Assembly: GCF_026274175.1 (NCBI RefSeq)
Contig: NZ_JAPHNL010000284.1
Span: 1-37,534, forward strand
Origin: Streptomyces beihaiensis
Lineage (GTDB): Bacteria; Actinomycetota; Actinomycetes; Streptomycetales; Streptomycetaceae
Reading direction: 5' to 3'
DNA length: 37,534 nucleotides
Made by a program: the position numbers and the translations under genes. Positions 22,546 through 31,096 of the stretch are shown here, piece by piece. The number at the start of each line of letters is the position of its first letter. Position 1 is the stretch's first letter. The notes under the pieces were generated by a model. The model did not search any database and was not told where the DNA came from. It was given only the letters and a program-made list of their open reading frames with translations.

Positions 22546-23373
22546 ATGGATCAGGAAGCGGTACGGGCGTTGTTCGACCGGCAGTTGCGGCGCGAGGCCC
22601 GGTCCTGGGAAGCCGGGGTCAGGCTGGAACACGTGGGACACGTCGTGCGGCGGGTCGGACCTAAGGCGGGGTGGAACGGGGTGGTGTGGTCCGGTTTCGA
22701 CGGCCTGAGCAATGCGGCCGTGGACGCGGCCGTAGCCGAACAGGCCCGCTTCTTCCGGGAGCTGGGGCGCGAGGCCGAGTGGAAGACGTACGGGCACGAC
22801 GAGCCCGCCGACCTGGGGGCACGGCTGGCCGGGGCCGGGTTCGTGGCCGAGGAGACCGAGACGCTGATGATCGCCCCGACCGCGGCCCTGGCCACGGATG
22901 CCACACCGCCGGAGGGGATCGAGCTGCTGCCGGTCACCCGGCCCGACCAGGTGGGGCTGGTCGAGCGGGTGCACGACCTGGTCTTCGAGGACTGCCGGTC
23001 GTCGGTCGGCCACGAGGTGCGCGGGCAGCTCGAACGGGATCCGGCGACCGTGCCCGCCGTGGTAGCGCTGCACGGCGCCGAACCGGTCAGCGCGGCACGT
23101 CTCGAACTGCACCCCGGGACAGACTTCGCGAGCCTGTGGAGCGGCGGCACGGTGCCCGGATGGCGCGGGCGCGGCATCTACCGGGCGCTCGTCGCCTTCC
23201 GTGCGCGCGTCGCGGCCGAGCGCGGGTTCCGGTACCTGCAGGTGGACGCCTCCGCGGACAGCAGGCCGATCCTTCAGCGGCTGGGCTTCACAGCCGTCGG
23301 GACGACGACTCCCTACGTGCTCGCGGCTGCCGTCACCGCGGGGCGGCCAGGAAGCGCCGCACGCGGGACGTGA
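22546..23373 (+). CDS. GNAT family N-acetyltransferase
   Basis: A 275-residue protein with a C-terminal GNAT domain. The acetyl-CoA loop is in GGTVPGWRGRGIYRAL (about 203-218, pyrophosphate loop RGRGIY), followed by the DASADSRPILQRLGF beta-bulge region. The N-terminal 110 residues form a second, more divergent GNAT-like half, so it could be a double-GNAT protein. The ATG has GGAG 8 nt upstream. Its last 41 nt overlap the 3' end of the convergent alpha/beta hydrolase gene. It may acetylate an amine or an antibiotic-like molecule; the substrate is not predictable. Confidence 0.87.
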   Translation: MDQEAVRALFDRQLRREARSWEAGVRLEHVGHVVRRVGPKAGWNGVVWSGFDGLSNAAVDAAVAEQARFFRELGREAEWKTYGHDEPADLGARLAGAGFVAEETETLMIAPTAALATDATPPEGIELLPVTRPDQVGLVERVHDLVFEDCRSSVGHEVRGQLERDPATVPAVVALHGAEPVSAARLELHPGTDFASLWSGGTVPGWRGRGIYRALVAFRARVAAERGFRYLQVDASADSRPILQRLGFTAVGTTTPYVLAAAVTAGRPGSAARGT

Positions 23374-24175
23374 AGAACTCCGGGTCGTCCAGCCACGGGT
23401 AGTGCGCGGCGCCCGGCTGGACGACGACCCGCGCGTGCGGGTAGTGCGCGGCCGCGCGGTGCACCAGGGCCGGGCGCGGGCCCCCGTCCAGTTCGCCCGC
23501 GAGCAGCAGTACCGGGGCGGTGAGCCGGGACAGCGCGGCGCGGGTCGCGGGCGGGTCGCAGGCGCCTTCGGAGAAGTACAGGGCCTCCGCCTCCTCGTTG
23601 GTCTGCTCGTCGGTGAGGGCGGCGTGGGCCTGGGCCCGCGCGTCCCAGCGGCCGTAGAAGAACGCGTCGTAGAGGTAGTCGGCGTCGGCGCGGCCGGCGA
23701 GCATCTTCTCGTACTCGGCGTTCGCGGCCTCGAACCAGGGCTCGTGGGCCCGCAGCCGCGCCGCCTCCCGCCGGTCCTCGATGCCGGCCCGCAGCCCGAG
23801 CGCCCGCTGCGCGGAGGTGACCAGGACCATGCGGTCGATGCGCCCGGGGTGGGCGGCGGCGTACCGGGCGGCAAGATCGCCGCCCGCGGAGTGGGCCAGG
23901 ACGTCCATCCGGTCCAGGCCCAGGCGCGCGCGGAGCGCCTCCACGTCGTCGACCTGGCGGTCGCAGCGGTACGTCGCCGCGTCGGCCGGGGCCGCCGATC
24001 CGCCGGTGCCGCGCAGGTCGAGGAGGTGGAGTGTGCGGTGGGCGGACAGACCGCCCAGGTCGCCGAGGTAGGCGGAGGCGCGCATCGGGCCGCCGGGCAG
24101 GCAGACCAGCGGCGGGCCCGAGCCGCGGATGTGGCAGACGAGTTCCGTGCCGTCCGGCGCGGCGAACGTGATCAT
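23333..24175 (-). CDS. Alpha/beta hydrolase (proline iminopeptidase-like)
   Basis: A 280-residue hydrolase of peptidase S33-like type. The oxyanion segment is LPGGP (26-30), followed by DLRGTGGS (53-60). The nucleophile is Ser96 in AHSAGG, where the first Gly of the usual GxSxGG motif is Ala. A charge-relay Asp can be placed in GELDGGPRP and the His in AAHYPW near the C-terminus. The ATG at 24175 has GAGG upstream. No signal peptide, so it is cytoplasmic. Its 3' end overlaps that of the GNAT gene. Aminopeptidase or ester hydrolase; not decided by sequence alone. Confidence 0.88.
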   Translation of the reverse strand: MITFAAPDGTELVCHIRGSGPPLVCLPGGPMRASAYLGDLGGLSAHRTLHLLDLRGTGGSAAPADAATYRCDRQVDDVEALRARLGLDRMDVLAHSAGGDLAARYAAAHPGRIDRMVLVTSAQRALGLRAGIEDRREAARLRAHEPWFEAANAEYEKMLAGRADADYLYDAFFYGRWDARAQAHAALTDEQTNEEAEALYFSEGACDPPATRAALSRLTAPVLLLAGELDGGPRPALVHRAAAHYPHARVVVQPGAAHYPWLDDPEFFTSRVRRFLAAPR

Positions 24176-24286
24176 GCCACGATCCTCACAGGCGGCGGGC
24201 CCTGCGGGCAATGCCGCGGCAACACGGGCCCGCCCATGTCTTGACGTCGGCCGCCTCACCTTGCGTTACTGACGACCAGCAGATCA

Positions 24287-24300
24287 ACCGAATGATCGGT
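24287..24300. promoter_or_regulatory. Palindrome ACCGA-N4-TCGGT upstream of the PaaK-type gene
   Basis: ACCGAATGATCGGT has perfect 5-bp arms, followed by an extra CGGT. It fits the ACCG-N6-CGGT core of the TetR-type PaaR operator I recall from Corynebacterium glutamicum. It lies 22 nt upstream of the ligase start codon and downstream of a possible TTGACG -35 element at 24241. Confidence 0.45.
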
Positions 24301-24322
24301 CGGTAGTTCGGGAGTGCGGGCG

Positions 24323-25624
24323 ATGATGTCGACGACGACACAGGGCTGGGACGAGGGCGAGCGCCTCGGGATCGAGGAGATGCGGGCGCTACAGCTGGAG
24401 CGGCTGCGGGCCACTGTGAGCCGGGTGTACGAGCGGGTGCCGTTCTACCGCCGGGCGTTCGACGAGGCGGGGGTGCGGCCCGGGGACTGTGCCTCGCTGG
24501 ACGATCTGGCCCGGTTCCCGTTCACGGTCAAGGCGGACCTGCGGGAGAACTATCCCTTCGGCCTCTTCGCCGTGGATCGCTCCCAGGTGCGCCGGCTGCA
24601 CGCGTCGAGCGGCACGACGGGACTGCCGACGGTCGTCGGGTACACGCAGGCCGATCTCGCGATGTGGGCGGACATGGTGGCCCGCTCGATCCGCGCGGCG
24701 GGCGGCAGGCCGGGCGACACGGTCCATGTGGCGTACGGATACGGGCTCTTCACGGGCGGGCTGGGCGCGCACTACGGCGCGGAGCGGCTCGGCTGCACCG
24801 TCGTCCCGGCGTCCGGCGGCATGACCGCCCGACAGGTGCGGCTCATCCTCGACCTGAAGCCGCGGATCATCATGGTCACGCCGTCGTACATGCTGACGCT
24901 GCTCGACGAGTTCGAACGGCAGGGCGTCGATCCGCGCACCACGTCCCTCGAGGTCGGCGTCTTCGGTGCCGAGCCGTGGACCGAGCGGATGCGCCGCGAG
25001 ATCGAGGAGCGGGCGGGCATCGACGCCGTGGACATCTACGGCCTGTCGGAGGTCATCGGACCGGGCGTCGCCCAGGAGTGCGTGGAGACCAAGGACGGCC
25101 TGCACATCTGGGAGGACCACTTCTATCCGGAGGTCGTCGACCCGATCACCGGTGAGGTGCTGCCGGAGGGCGAGCCGGGTGAGCTGGTCCTCACGTCGCT
25201 GACCAAGCAGGCGATGCCCGTCGTCCGGTACCGGACACGGGACCTGACGCGACTGCTGCCCGGTACGGCGCGGCCCGCCTTCCGCCGGATGGAGAAGGTC
25301 ACCGGGCGCAGCGACGACATGATCATTCTGAGGGGCGTGAACCTCTTCCCCACAGCCGTCGAGGAGATCGTCCTGCGCACCCCCGGCGTCGCCCCGCACT
25401 TCCAGCTGCGCCTGACCCGCGAGGGCCGCATGGACGCGCTGACCGTGCGCGCCGAGGCCCGCCCCGACGCGACGACGGACGAACGAACCGCGGCGGCGCG
25501 CGCCATCGCGGTCGCCATGAAGGACGACGTGGGCGTGAGCGTCGCCGTCGAGATCGTGGACCCGGAGACACTGGAGCGCTCGGTCGGCAAGATCAAGCGC
25601 ATCGTGGACCTGCGTGCCCGCTGA
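24323..25624 (+). CDS. Phenylacetate-CoA ligase-type enzyme (PaaK-like)
   Basis: A 433-residue AMP-forming ligase of the PaaK type, shorter than FadD proteins. The P-loop SSGTTGLP is at 95-102, followed by the YGYGLFTGGLGAHYGAE region, GLSEVIGPGV and the C-terminal SVGKIKRIVDL with the mobile-domain Lys. Phenylacetate-CoA ligases start aerobic phenylacetate breakdown by forming phenylacetyl-CoA. Start: ATG 24323, with GGGAG 8 nt upstream; the next in-frame ATG is directly adjacent. No other paa gene (paaABCDE) lies in the window, so another aryl or alkyl acid may be the substrate. A PaaR-like palindrome lies upstream. Confidence 0.9.
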   Translation: MMSTTTQGWDEGERLGIEEMRALQLERLRATVSRVYERVPFYRRAFDEAGVRPGDCASLDDLARFPFTVKADLRENYPFGLFAVDRSQVRRLHASSGTTGLPTVVGYTQADLAMWADMVARSIRAAGGRPGDTVHVAYGYGLFTGGLGAHYGAERLGCTVVPASGGMTARQVRLILDLKPRIIMVTPSYMLTLLDEFERQGVDPRTTSLEVGVFGAEPWTERMRREIEERAGIDAVDIYGLSEVIGPGVAQECVETKDGLHIWEDHFYPEVVDPITGEVLPEGEPGELVLTSLTKQAMPVVRYRTRDLTRLLPGTARPAFRRMEKVTGRSDDMIILRGVNLFPTAVEEIVLRTPGVAPHFQLRLTREGRMDALTVRAEARPDATTDERTAAARAIAVAMKDDVGVSVAVEIVDPETLERSVGKIKRIVDLRAR

Positions 25625-25728
25625 GCTGTACGCCGGTCGCCTCAAGTTCTCCCGCCATTCAACTCGCCTCCCCTGTCCGTGCCTTGTGAGCTCCTTATGG
25701 TCCTTGAGGCGTGCGGAAGAAGGGGCTC

Positions 25729-26703
25729 ATGGGCGGCAGTGACGGCAGGCAGGACGACGGTCCGCTCGCGATCAGGGCGCGCGGCATCACCAAGTGCTTC
25801 GGCGACGTCGTCGCACTGGACGGCATCGACCTCGACGTGACGCGGGGACAGATCCACGGCCTGGCCGGGCCGAACGGGGCGGGCAAGACAACGTTGCTCG
25901 GGCTGCTCCTCGGCCTGTCCGTAGCCGACGGCGGCAGCCTGGAGATCCTCGGCGCACCCGTCGGGAGGGCTCTCGCCGCGCCCGACGGCGTGGCCGGTTT
26001 CGTGGACGGTCCTGGCCTGTACCCGTCGCTGACCGCCCGCCGGAACCTCGGCGCGCTGGCGGGGCTGCGCGGGCGCGGCAGGAGCGCCGCCGCGGGCGCC
26101 GACATCGACGACGCGCTCGACCAGGTCGGCCTGACCGAGGTCGCCGACGACAAGGTACGAGGCTTCTCCCTCGGCATGCGGCAGCGGCTCGGCCTCGCCG
26201 CCGCCCTGCTGACCCGGCCCCGTCTGCTCGTGCTCGACGAGCCGTCCAACGGGCTCGACCCGGCCGGCACCCGGCACGTACGCGGCGTCCTGGAGCGCCT
26301 GGCCGCCTCCGGCACGGCCGTCGTGCTCTCCAGCCACCGCATGGACGACCTGGAGGCCCTGTGCGAGGAGGTCACCATCGTCGCGACCGGGCGTGTCGTC
26401 TTCTCAGGTCCGCTCGCGAAGCTGGCCGCCGAGAACCGTGAACTGGACTACCGGCTTCTGACGTCCGACGCGTGCGCCGCGCGTGAACTGGCCGGCGGGA
26501 CGGACGGCATCAGCGTGGTGTCGAGCGGCGCGACACGGTACGGGGCGGACTCTCTCGTCGTGCGCGCGCCGGTGGCCGCGCTGGACTCGCTGGTGTCGCG
26601 GCTCGTCGGGGCGGGCGTCGCGCTGCGCGAACTCGCCCCGGTCGTCTCGCCGCTGGAGGCGGCCTTCCTCGCCCTCACCGAGCACAAGGAGGACGCCCGA
26701 TGA
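25729..26703 (+). CDS. ABC transporter ATP-binding protein (DrrA/BcrA-like)
   Basis: A 324-residue ATPase. Walker A is GPNGAGKTT (about 47-55), signature FSLGMRQR (about 146-153), Walker B LLVLDEP (166-172), and an H-loop follows (SSHRMDDLE). The Q-loop Gln appears replaced in FVDGPGLYPSLT (about 91-101), as in the BcrA-type exporters that carry an acidic residue there. The ATG at 25729 (MGGSDG) has AAGGGG upstream and is preferred over the GTG at 25711. It overlaps the permease gene by 4 nt (ATGA) and powers that exporter. The C-terminal 100 residues are a poorly conserved regulatory extension. Confidence 0.93.
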   Translation: MGGSDGRQDDGPLAIRARGITKCFGDVVALDGIDLDVTRGQIHGLAGPNGAGKTTLLGLLLGLSVADGGSLEILGAPVGRALAAPDGVAGFVDGPGLYPSLTARRNLGALAGLRGRGRSAAAGADIDDALDQVGLTEVADDKVRGFSLGMRQRLGLAAALLTRPRLLVLDEPSNGLDPAGTRHVRGVLERLAASGTAVVLSSHRMDDLEALCEEVTIVATGRVVFSGPLAKLAAENRELDYRLLTSDACAARELAGGTDGISVVSSGATRYGADSLVVRAPVAALDSLVSRLVGAGVALRELAPVVSPLEAAFLALTEHKEDAR

Positions 26704-28106
26704 CCTCGACGACGCCCACGACGCCCACGACGGCCGAGCGGGCCGAGCCGGCGGCGGCCACCCGCGCCGCGGCCCGGGTGCCGGCCGCGGCCCTTCCTGT
26801 CTCCGTGGCGCGCGGCTGCCGCTTCGAGCTGGTCAAGCTGGTCTCTCAGTGGCGCATCCGGCTGCTGGTGCTGGTCTGCTGGGTCGCACCGGGGCTGTTC
26901 GTGGCAGCGGTGGCGGAGCAGAGCACCTTGCCCAGTGACACCCTGTTCGGCCGGTGGATGCACGCCACCGGGTGGGCGGGCCCCCTCGTGATCCTCGCTT
27001 TCGCGGGGACGTGGGCGCTGCCGCTGCTCACCTCGCTCGTCGCCGGTGACGTGTTCGCGGCCGAGGACCGGCTCGGCACCTGGCGCCATCTGCTCGTGGC
27101 GGTGCGCTCGCCCCGGCGGATCTTCGTGGCGAAGGCTCTGGCGAGTCTCACGGTGATCGTGCTGCTCACGGCCGGGCTCGCGTTGTCCGGTGTGGTCGGC
27201 GGGCTGCTGACGGTCGGTCACCGTCCGCTGGTCGGGCTCGACGGGCATGTGCTGTCCGCGTCCGACGCCGCGGGCAAGGTGCTTCTCGCCTGGGCGTGCG
27301 CCCTCGCGCCGACGCTCGCCCTGGCGGCGATCGGACTGCTCGGCTCGGTCACGCTCGGCCGCTCCCCCATGGGGCTGCTGCTGCCCGCGCTCGTGGCGCT
27401 GGCGATGCAGCTCGCGCAGCTGCTGCCGCTGCCGGTCGGTGTGCGGGTCGCCCTGCCGGGCTATGCCTTCGTCTCCTGGAACGGTCTGTTCACCGACCCG
27501 GTGCAGAGCGGGCCGCTGCTGATCGGCGTGGGAGTCGCCCTGGTGTGGGCGGTGACCGCGACGGCGCTCGCGTATCTGCTCTTCGTACGGCGCGACTTCA
27601 CCAACCCGGCCGCGGCCGGCGCGGGCCGGCGCGCGCTCGCCGTCGGAGTGCTGCCGCTCGCCGCACTGCTCGCGGTGAGCGTCGCGGCCGTCGGCGCGGC
27701 GGCCCCCGCAACCGGCTCGGGGATCACGCGGGCGAAGGTGCAGCGCTCCCTCGCCACGGCCTTCGCCCACCTCTACCGCGTCCAGACGGCGGACCTGCAC
27801 CGGCCGGCCGTCACCGAGGCGCAGCTCAGGGCGTCGGCTGCCTGCACCAAGAGCGGCGTCGGTGACGGCGCCCAGGGCGCGGGCAACGACTGGCGCTGCG
27901 TCGTCTCCTGGCACCTTCCCGACGTCGCCGCCACCGGCCAGGCGATCTACCAGCTCGACATCACCGCCGACGGGCGGTTCGTCGCCGACGGCGACGGACC
28001 CAAGGACGTCAACGGCTACTTCCTGGTGCGCACCGCGACCGGCGACGCACCGAACCCGCTGTGGCAGTTCGACGGCAACGTCGAACTGCTCGCCGCGGCC
28101 CACTGA
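26700..28106 (+). CDS. ABC-2-like permease with C-terminal extracytoplasmic domain
   Basis: A 468-residue membrane protein. After a 45-residue Thr/Ala-rich cytoplasmic tail it has about six to seven hydrophobic helices to about residue 340, for example LLVLVCWVAPGLFVAAV, VIVLLTAGLALSGVVGGLL and LAVGVLPLAALLAVSVAAVGA. The final about 125 residues (ITRAKVQRSLATAFAHLYRVQ to the end) are polar, contain two Cys, and probably sit outside the membrane. That appended domain is not standard in ABC-2 permeases. The start ATG overlaps the ATPase stop. The next gene, 48 nt later, encodes a secreted protein, so the three probably form one transport/secretion unit. Confidence 0.9.
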   Translation: MTSTTPTTPTTAERAEPAAATRAAARVPAAALPVSVARGCRFELVKLVSQWRIRLLVLVCWVAPGLFVAAVAEQSTLPSDTLFGRWMHATGWAGPLVILAFAGTWALPLLTSLVAGDVFAAEDRLGTWRHLLVAVRSPRRIFVAKALASLTVIVLLTAGLALSGVVGGLLTVGHRPLVGLDGHVLSASDAAGKVLLAWACALAPTLALAAIGLLGSVTLGRSPMGLLLPALVALAMQLAQLLPLPVGVRVALPGYAFVSWNGLFTDPVQSGPLLIGVGVALVWAVTATALAYLLFVRRDFTNPAAAGAGRRALAVGVLPLAALLAVSVAAVGAAAPATGSGITRAKVQRSLATAFAHLYRVQTADLHRPAVTEAQLRASAACTKSGVGDGAQGAGNDWRCVVSWHLPDVAATGQAIYQLDITADGRFVADGDGPKDVNGYFLVRTATGDAPNPLWQFDGNVELLAAAH

Positions 28107-28154
28107 ACCACCACCCCCAGCACCTCCGTTCCACCACCCCGAAGGGATGTCCTC

Positions 28155-30920
28155 ATGCAGGTAACACGCCGCCGCCGGCGTGTCGGCACGGACCGGTCCG
28201 GCTCCCTCGCCGGACGCATAGGCCGCCGCAGACCGCTCACCACCGCGGGCATCGCCGCGCTCGCCCTGGCGGTCGCCGGTACCGCCTTCGCGCAGACCCG
28301 GCAGTTCGGCACCGAGCACGTCGGCCAGGTCACCCACCGCGGCCAGGTCGTCTCCGACGACCAGTACATCTCCCCGTACGGCGACCGCCTCGTGCTGAAC
28401 GACGGCAAGATCATGTCGTCGTCGGTCAGCCCGGACGGCACCCACCTCGCGGCCTCGCTGGCCGACGGCCCGGCGACGCTCGACATCGTCGACCTGCGCT
28501 CGGGCAAGGTCGGCAGGGTGCAGCAGCGCATCGGCACCAACGCGTCGGACGACCTGCGCATCGCCGGCAACAAGGTGGGGCAGGAAGGCCCGACGTACTC
28601 GCCCGACGGCCGCCAGCTGTGGCTCGGGCAGATCGACGGCTACACCAGGTTCACCGTGCACGCCGACGGCAGCCTCTCCGACCCGAAGACCGTGAGCATC
28701 CCGGCGGACGGCGCCAAGCACGCTCTGGTCGCCGCGCCGGTGTTCTCCGCGGACGGCTCCACCGTGTACGCGGCGGTCAACGGGCAGAACCGGGTCGTCG
28801 CGCTCGACGCCGCGACCGGCGCGATCGAGCACAGCTGGGCCGTGGGCAACGCGCCGCGCGACATGGTCGAGGCGGGCGGCAAGCTCTACGTCAGCAACGA
28901 GGGCGGCCGCCCCGCCAAGGCGGGCGACACGACCCTCAACTCGTACGGGACGCAGGTCCCGGCCGACACCCGGACGGGGGCCACCACCACCGGCACGGTC
29001 AGCGTCATCGACCTGGCGCACCCGTCGGCCGCCCCGTCGAGCATCGACGTCGGACTGCACCCGACGGCCCTGCACGCGCAGAGCGGCGCGGTGTTCGTCA
29101 CCGACACCGCCTCCGACGACGTGTCGGTGATCGACACCGCCAAGGGCAAGGTCGTCCAGACCATCTCCACCAAGCCGTGGCCCGAGGCGACGGTCGGCTA
29201 CGAGCCCGACGCGGTGACCCTCACCCACGACGGACGGCTCCTGGTGACGCTCGGCCGCGCCGACGCCGTCGCCGTCTACCGCTACACGTCGCCGCAGGAG
29301 CCCGTCAGTTACGTGGGCCTGCTGCCGACGGACTACTTCCCGTCGGACATCGCCACGGTCGGCGGCAAGGTGCTGGTCTCCAACACCCGCGGCGTCGACG
29401 CGCTGCGGCCCACCGACCGGGGCGGGCACAACACCCACGACACGACGTCGAGCCTGCAGCGCTTCACGCTGCCGTCCGACGCGAAGATCCGCCACGAGAC
29501 CTCCAAGGTCTTCCGGCAGAACGGCTGGACCCGCGGCTCGGTCCGGCGGGCCGACGCCGCGCGCCACGTGAAGCCGGTGCCGGTGCCGAAGCGGCTCGGC
29601 GACCCGTCGACGATCAAGCACGTGTTCCTGATCGTCAAGGAGAACCGCACCTACGACCAGGTCTACGGTGACATGAAGGAGGGCAACGGCGACGCGGCGC
29701 TCACCGAGTTCGGTGAGAACGTCACGCCCAACCAGCACGCCCTCGCCCGGCAGTTCGGCCTGTACGACAACACGTACGACATCGGCACCAACTCCGCCGA
29801 GGGCCACAACTGGCTGATGCAGGCCGACAACCCGGAGTACACCGAGTCCTCGGCCGGCGAGTACAAGCGCAGCTACGACACCGAGGACGACGCGCTGGGC
29901 CACCAGCGGTCCGGGTTCTTGTGGACCGGCGCCCAGAACGCGGGCAAGTCCGTGCGCGACTTCGGCGAGTTCCAGCAGTTCCTGACCAAGCCGTCGGGCG
30001 CGAGCTGGCAGAACCTGTACTGCGACAGCAAGAACATGGCGTCGACCGGGCAGGACACCGCCTACCCGCTGATGTCGTCCTCGCCGATCCCCTCGCTCAA
30101 CTCCGTGTCGGTGCACGGCTTCCCGAAGTTCGACACCAGCGTCCCCGACGTGTACCGCGCCGAGATCTGGAAGCGTGACTTCGAGAAGAACGGTCCGGCG
30201 AACCTCAACATGCTGTGGCTCTCCAGCGACCACACCGGAGGCCCGGCGAGCGCGCCCGCGCAGGTCGCGGACAACGACCTGGCCACCGGCCGGATCGTCG
30301 ACGAGATCTCGCACAGCAAGTACTGGAAGGACTCCGCGATCTTCGTGGTCGAGGACGACTCCCAGGCGGGTCTCGACCACGTCGACGGCCACCGCGCGCC
30401 GGTGCAGATCATCAGCCCCTACGCGAAGCACGGTGTGGTCGACAGCCACTACTACTCGCAGATCACGATGATCCGCACCATCGAGCAGATCCTCGGGATC
30501 CACCCGATGAACCAGAAGGACAGCGCTGCCACGCCGATGACGGCCGCGTTCACGAAGAAGGCGGACACCACGCCGTTCACCGCGCTGCCCAACCGGACGT
30601 CGCTGACCGACGGCCTCAAGACGCCGCCGTCCTGCGGCGTGGACACTCCCGCCGCGCAGAGCAGGAGGGCGGCGGCCGTGCCCTCCACCAAGGTTCCCTC
30701 CGCGGAGCGCAAGCTCGCGCGGGAGTGGGAGGCGTGGAAGTCGAAGCAGCGCCTGACGGGCCCGCACGCGGTGCCGGACTACGCCAACCCCGCGCAGATG
30801 AACCACCTCACGTGGTACCAGACGCACGGCTGGACGAAGCCCTACCCGGGCGAGCACAAGATCTACGCGCCCAAGGACGTGCCGGGTGCGTACATCCCGT
30901 CGGCGGAGAACGACGGCTGA
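28155..30920 (+). CDS. Secreted YncE-type beta-propeller/alkaline phosphatase-family phosphoesterase
   Basis: A 921-residue exported protein. Residues 1-50 are a long signal peptide (basic RRRRR start, then ALALAVAGTAFA). Residues about 60-430 form a beta-propeller of YncE/NHL type: repeated blades with DG.....V.ALD and VIDTAKGKV. From about 488 a phosphoesterase (alkaline phosphatase superfamily, acid phosphatase/phospholipase-C-like) begins with VFLIVKENRTYDQVYGDM, including a Thr-Asp pair, and ends with FVVEDDSQAGLDHVDGHRAP near 728-750 and conserved His residues. In Streptomyces this fusion is annotated as bifunctional YncE/alkaline phosphatase. It follows the ABC transporter by 48 nt with AAGGGATG as ribosome binding site. 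Substrate unknown. Confidence 0.92.
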   Translation: MQVTRRRRRVGTDRSGSLAGRIGRRRPLTTAGIAALALAVAGTAFAQTRQFGTEHVGQVTHRGQVVSDDQYISPYGDRLVLNDGKIMSSSVSPDGTHLAASLADGPATLDIVDLRSGKVGRVQQRIGTNASDDLRIAGNKVGQEGPTYSPDGRQLWLGQIDGYTRFTVHADGSLSDPKTVSIPADGAKHALVAAPVFSADGSTVYAAVNGQNRVVALDAATGAIEHSWAVGNAPRDMVEAGGKLYVSNEGGRPAKAGDTTLNSYGTQVPADTRTGATTTGTVSVIDLAHPSAAPSSIDVGLHPTALHAQSGAVFVTDTASDDVSVIDTAKGKVVQTISTKPWPEATVGYEPDAVTLTHDGRLLVTLGRADAVAVYRYTSPQEPVSYVGLLPTDYFPSDIATVGGKVLVSNTRGVDALRPTDRGGHNTHDTTSSLQRFTLPSDAKIRHETSKVFRQNGWTRGSVRRADAARHVKPVPVPKRLGDPSTIKHVFLIVKENRTYDQVYGDMKEGNGDAALTEFGENVTPNQHALARQFGLYDNTYDIGTNSAEGHNWLMQADNPEYTESSAGEYKRSYDTEDDALGHQRSGFLWTGAQNAGKSVRDFGEFQQFLTKPSGASWQNLYCDSKNMASTGQDTAYPLMSSSPIPSLNSVSVHGFPKFDTSVPDVYRAEIWKRDFEKNGPANLNMLWLSSDHTGGPASAPAQVADNDLATGRIVDEISHSKYWKDSAIFVVEDDSQAGLDHVDGHRAPVQIISPYAKHGVVDSHYYSQITMIRTIEQILGIHPMNQKDSAATPMTAAFTKKADTTPFTALPNRTSLTDGLKTPPSCGVDTPAAQSRRAAAVPSTKVPSAERKLAREWEAWKSKQRLTGPHAVPDYANPAQMNHLTWYQTHGWTKPYPGEHKIYAPKDVPGAYIPSAENDG

Positions 30921-30934
30921 CGTGACCGCGCCCG

Positions 30935-30965
30935 CCCCCGGCCGGGAGTCGATTCCCGCCGGGGG
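30935..30965. terminator. Terminator-like hairpin after the phosphoesterase gene
   Basis: CCCCCGGCCGGGA and TTCCCGCCGGGGG pair around a GTCGA loop with one bulged base, starting 14 nt after the stop codon. Convergent fadD-like gene ends 131 nt further right. No U tract. Confidence 0.6.
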
Positions 30966-31096
30966 CCGGTGCGTTCCGGGCGCCTTCGACGACGATCCTT
31001 CTGGGCGCCTTGTGTGGGCGAGGTGTTCGCGTGCGTGGGCCGGCACCTCTCTCCGCCGACGTCGTCCGCGCCGCGGGCAGGGGGCGCGGCCGGTGG

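Noticed and set aside
24287-24300. Site for the same regulator as the CTGAY-N5-GTCAG palindromes
   Set aside because: The arms differ (ACCGA/TCGGT), so it is treated as a separate, PaaR-like site.
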